Origin: Clostridiales bacterium
GTDB lineage: Bacteria > Bacillota > Clostridia > Lachnospirales > Lachnospiraceae
DNA length: 8,174 bases
Direction of reading: 5' to 3'
Assembly: GCA_029267975.1 (NCBI GenBank)
Contig: JAJUHH010000117.1
Span: 1-8,174 of the forward strand
In this document: piece by piece, positions 6,520 to 8,174 of the stretch
Position numbering within the stretch: position 1 is the first letter of the stretch
How the letters are laid out: each line of letters begins with the position of its first letter
Position numbers and translations under genes: made by a program
The notes under the pieces: generated by a model
Seen by the model: the letters and a program-made list of their open reading frames with translations, nothing else
What the model was told of the DNA's origin: nothing
Database searches by the model: none

Positions 6520-7032
6520 ATGAAAATATATATTGTCGGTGCGGTGTCCAGTGGCAAAACTACGCTTGCTAGAAAGTTATCAGAAAAACTAAATATTCGA
6601 TATCAATCCCTTGATGAAGTTGTTCATATTCCAGATAAAACGAATCCTTGGGGAAATCGAAAAAGGCAAGTTTATGAACGAGATAATCTGTTTTACTCAG
6701 TAATACAACAGTCAATGTGGATAATTGAAGATACAGGAAGACCATGTTTTATTGAGGGTTTAAAGGTAGCTGATACAATTTTGCTTCTTGAAATCCCAAC
6801 ACGAATAAGAAATTATAGAATTATTAAGCGATGGGTGAAACAACGACTTGGTATTGAAAAATGTATATATAATCCTAATTTTAATATGCTTAAATGAATG
6901 TTGCAATAGTCAAAAGATTATGATTTAGGGATTGATAAATTAAAAGAAAGAATATCTCCATATTAAGAGAAAGTTATTATTATAAAAAATGATAAAGAAA
7001 TTAATAATTTTATTAGGAAATGCGCTATATAG
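6520..7032 (+). pseudogene. P-loop adenylate kinase-like (FlaR-like) protein, broken by stops
   Basis: The first 125 codons encode a Walker A P-loop, GAVSSGKTT (7-15), then SLDEVVH, WIIEDTGR and ADTILLLEIPTRIRNYRIIKRW. This is the pattern of small adenylate kinase-related NTPases often annotated as DNA topology modulation protein FlaR. After LK comes TGA (6895-6897), then MLQ, TAG (6907-6909), then SKDYDLGIDKLKERISPY, TAA (6964-6966), then EKVIIIKNDKEINNFIRKC to TAG at 7030-7032. The sequence after the stops keeps family-like coding character in the same frame, giving 170 codons, the usual family length. Three stops with no frameshift point to a recent pseudogene. The first two may replace Trp codons (inferred). 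An AAAGGATG ribosome binding site precedes the ATG. Confidence 0.8.
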
Positions 7033-7060
7033 AAAGTACTAGTATATTTAATGCACAGTC

Positions 7061-7088
7061 AAAAAATCCCTTGAAAATCAAGGGATTT
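7061..7088 (-). terminator. rho-independent terminator following the tRNA 3' fragment
   Basis: Perfect 11-bp arms, AAATCCCTTGA (7064-7074) and TCAAGGGATTT (7078-7088), with a 3-nt loop. On the minus strand the stem is followed by a T-run (the A's at 7061-7066). It lies 5 bp beyond the tRNA acceptor end, where a tRNA gene terminator is expected. Confidence 0.85.
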
Positions 7089-7093
7089 CGTAA

Positions 7094-7117
7094 GCGCGAG
7101 ACGGGATTCGAACCCGA
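7094..7117 (-). other. tRNA 3'-end fragment (attachment-site scar)
   Basis: Read on the minus strand, CGGG-TTCGAAT-CCCG forms a tRNA T-arm (7101-7116), followed by the acceptor 3' strand CTCGCGC (7094-7100) and then the terminator. The sequence upstream of the T-arm is not a tRNA: there is no anticodon or D-arm, and base 49 (T) no longer pairs with base 65 (T). A 3' tRNA remnant next to the native terminator is what tyrosine-recombinase elements leave when they integrate into a tRNA 3' end. The parent tRNA should begin GCGCGAG; a leucine tRNA is possible but not secure, since the base after the acceptor strand is T and no CCA is encoded. Confidence 0.7.
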
Positions 7118-7170
7118 ACAATTCATTGAAAATATCATAGAAAGGAGCTTTCCAACACGTCAAATTTTAA

Positions 7171-7191
7171 TGTACTCAAAAGTGTACTCAA
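7171..7191 (+). repeat. paired 9-bp direct repeats near the tRNA scar
   Basis: TGTACTCAA occurs at 7171-7179 and 7183-7191, a 12-bp period, about 55 bp from the tRNA fragment. The position and layout resemble arm-type binding sites for tyrosine recombinases, which flank att cores on the element side. This role is inferred. Confidence 0.4.
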
Positions 7192-7237
7192 TAGTCACAT
7201 TCCTAGCTCCTTTGACTGTCAGTAACAAATACTTTTT

Positions 7238-7567
7238 TTACTTCCCATATAGAGACTGCAAAATTTTGATGTTCCTTTCTAGCTTCTGTTGTCCGTAAAG
7301 TTCACTCAGCAATATTAAAATGGAGAAGACTTTCAATAACTACATCCGATATATCTCTTTCGCTCAAGCAAGCTTAAAGATGTGCTCCATCCATATAAGT
7401 TCAGTCACATCATGTGTTTATTAGTGGATTCGTTCAAAGAGAGAAGGAGGTCTGAATTCCACAATATATATATTTTTAATATATAGCATTGAACAAAAAA
7501 TATAGCAACATCCTTCCAACTACCGCTCATCAAGGAAATATTAATAAACAAGTAGATCTTTATTCAT
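7238..7567 (-). pseudogene. possible decayed small gene
   Basis: On the minus strand a strong site, AAGGGAGGAG (7570-7579), precedes the ATG at 7565-7567 (MNKDLLVY, then TAA). Further on, one frame reads ACLSERDISDVVIESLLHF to a TGA at 7302-7304. Near that point the next frame takes over with LYGQQKLERNIKILQSLYGK and ends at TAA 7238-7240. The coding-like fragments in order, broken by stops and a frameshift, suggest a dead gene of about 110 codons. The family was not recognised, and linking the fragments is speculative. Confidence 0.3.
7446..7462 (-). repeat. IS-end-like motif in inverted orientation
   Basis: On the minus strand GTGGAATTCAGACCTCC matches the 2912-2930 repeat at 15 of 17 positions, in opposite orientation to the copies at 2912 and 3062. 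Confidence 0.4.
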
Positions 7568-7662
7568 AGCTCCTCCCTTAACATAAACAATTGACAACAA
7601 ATTGTAAAGTTATTTCAAATATCCGCTTGAAGGTTATTAATTACATACATTAATGTATACTT

Positions 7663-8049
7663 TTACAACCGCTCATATGATTTTATGGCATTTAAAACTC
7701 TTTCTCTTTCAAGTTGATATTTTTCGTTAGTGGGATTTAATTTAATAGCTATGTCAATGTCTTCAAGAGCATTATCGAACAATTTGCTCATAAAAAACGA
7801 AATTCCTCGGTTATACCAAAAATCAGCTCGTGAAGAATCGATGTCAATTGCATCAGTAAAGTTCTTAATTGCTTCTTGAAATTCACCCCGTTCATACAGA
7901 ATACATCCGTCTCCTGACAAGATGTCTTCAATGCCAGTTAGACTCCATTTCCGTTGCCAATCATTAACATCGATTGGTCGGTAATTATCATCGGCATAAA
8001 AAGTCAGTGACTTTCTATCAAAGTAAATATTATGTAAACGGTAAACCAT
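7663..8049 (-). CDS. small TPR-repeat protein
   Basis: A 128-aa predicted cytoplasmic protein. Residues about 45-72 (GDGCILYERGEFQEAIKNFT) and 76-106 (FWYNRGISFFMSKLFDNALED, then a helix ending KLNPTNEKY) form two tetratricopeptide repeats with the usual G/Y/A/P spacing. A third partial helix makes up the tail. TPRs mediate protein-protein contacts, and no partner is evident. The N-terminal 44 residues are not TPR and were not recognised. No clear ribosome binding site precedes the ATG, and the frame is open for only eight codons upstream (to a TGA), so a non-ATG start or a truncated older gene is possible. A promoter (8086-8113) fits this gene. It is divergent from the gene starting at 8152. 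Confidence 0.7.
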   Translation of the reverse strand: MVYRLHNIYFDRKSLTFYADDNYRPIDVNDWQRKWSLTGIEDILSGDGCILYERGEFQEAIKNFTDAIDIDSSRADFWYNRGISFFMSKLFDNALEDIDIAIKLNPTNEKYQLERERVLNAIKSYERL

Positions 8050-8085
8050 GCGTACATTACATTTGAGATCAATTCATGAGATAAT

Positions 8086-8113
8086 ATCATAAAAAGTGTA
8101 AAAAGTTGTACAA
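8086..8113 (-). promoter_or_regulatory. predicted promoter of the TPR gene
   Basis: On the minus strand TTGTAC (8108-8113) and TATGAT (8086-8091) are spaced by 16 bp. The start is expected near 8079, about 30 nt before the ATG. The -35 box lies inside the palindrome at 8098-8121. Confidence 0.5.
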
Positions 8114-8121
8114 GTTTTTAC
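8098..8121. promoter_or_regulatory. 24-bp near-perfect palindrome in the divergent promoter region
   Basis: GTAAAAA (8098-8104), a perfect centre TTGTACAA (8106-8113) and TTTTTAC (8115-8121) are joined by G at both 8105 and 8114, the only mismatched pair. It covers the -35 of the leftward promoter and lies upstream of the rightward gene, so it is a likely operator. Confidence 0.5.
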
Positions 8122-8151
8122 GCTGTTTGCGAAACTTGTCAAGGAGGTCTC

Positions 8152-8174
8152 ATGAATACTCAATTAGTAGCAAA
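8152..8174 (+). CDS. start of a rightward gene (runs off right edge)
   Basis: Only MNTQLVA and part of the next codon are visible. The start is supported by a consensus AAGGAGG (8141-8147) 4 nt before the ATG, with the palindrome upstream. Too little is visible to name the product. Confidence 0.6.

Larger units (their letters stand above)
7125..7662. other. right side of the tRNA scar, mostly non-coding
   Basis: About 540 bp, AT-rich, without an intact gene. It holds the paired TGTACTCAA repeats, a decayed minus-strand coding remnant (7238-7567), an IS-end-like motif at 7446-7462, a low-complexity AT tract (7463-7487) and a perfect 14-bp palindrome ATACATTAATGTAT (7645-7658) just past the TPR stop codon. 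No integrase gene is recognisable here. Confidence 0.45.

Noticed and set aside
7094..7170. Complete tRNA gene on the minus strand
   Set aside because: Only the T-arm and acceptor 3' strand are present; no anticodon arm, D-arm or matching 5' acceptor strand (GCGCGAG) lies upstream.
7020..7298. Plus-strand ORF of 92 codons
   Set aside because: It starts in the tail of the broken kinase gene and runs through the terminator and tRNA fragment; no ribosome binding site or protein-like pattern.
7580..7608. Minus-strand promoter TTTACA-17-TATGTT
   Set aside because: Its -10 box directly abuts the AAGGGAGGAG site, so the transcript would begin inside the ribosome binding site.
1..8174. CRISPR array
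   Set aside because: No regularly spaced repeats with unique spacers were seen; the repeats found are dispersed pairs.

Overview
The window reads as the chromosome of a low-GC Gram-positive anaerobe, most likely a Clostridia/Lachnospiraceae-type Firmicute. This is inferred from the strong AAGGAGG-like ribosome binding sites, AT-rich intergenic DNA, TTGACA/TATAAT-type promoters, a lipoprotein signal, and protein style. No species is claimed.

Left part (1-1400), core genome on the minus strand. It holds the start of a D-2-hydroxyacid dehydrogenase gene that runs off the left edge and a complete trpS (tryptophanyl-tRNA synthetase). They are co-directional, 57 bp apart, and probably co-transcribed. 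trpS has a good promoter whose -35 end is covered by an 11-bp-arm dyad, a candidate operator. Its leader is too short for a T-box.

Middle-left (about 1412-3194). An IS30-family insertion sequence (about 1.48 kb, intact DDE transposase, 16/18 terminal inverted repeats) sits just upstream of the trpS control region. Next to it is about 300 bp of non-coding DNA with two near-identical 19-bp repeats, perhaps remnants of other elements.

Middle (3195-6519). A minus-strand lipoprotein with three DxDxDG calcium-type loops (VCBS/FG-GAP-like) is flanked by an imperfect 20-bp direct repeat. A structured intergenic patch follows, then a plus-strand nucleotidyltransferase (GS...DVD) with a DUF4037-like C-terminal half. 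After it comes about 240 bp of palindrome-rich DNA holding a 13-codon ORF that may be a relic.

Right part (6520-8174), decay and an island boundary. A P-loop kinase-like gene (FlaR-like) is broken by three in-frame stops. Just beyond it, on the minus strand, lies a tRNA 3' end (T-arm and acceptor strand) directly followed by a perfect rho-independent terminator, with no tRNA body. This is the expected scar of an integrative element in a tRNA gene, with the element lying to the right. The right side carries paired 9-bp repeats, a decayed minus-strand gene remnant, a small TPR protein, and the first seven codons of a rightward gene with a strong ribosome binding site. A near-perfect 24-bp palindrome lies between the last two genes.

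No CRISPR array, rRNA or complete tRNA was seen. No clear novel multi-gene system was found. The most informative features are the tRNA scar, the trpS dyad and the dispersed element-end-like repeats.
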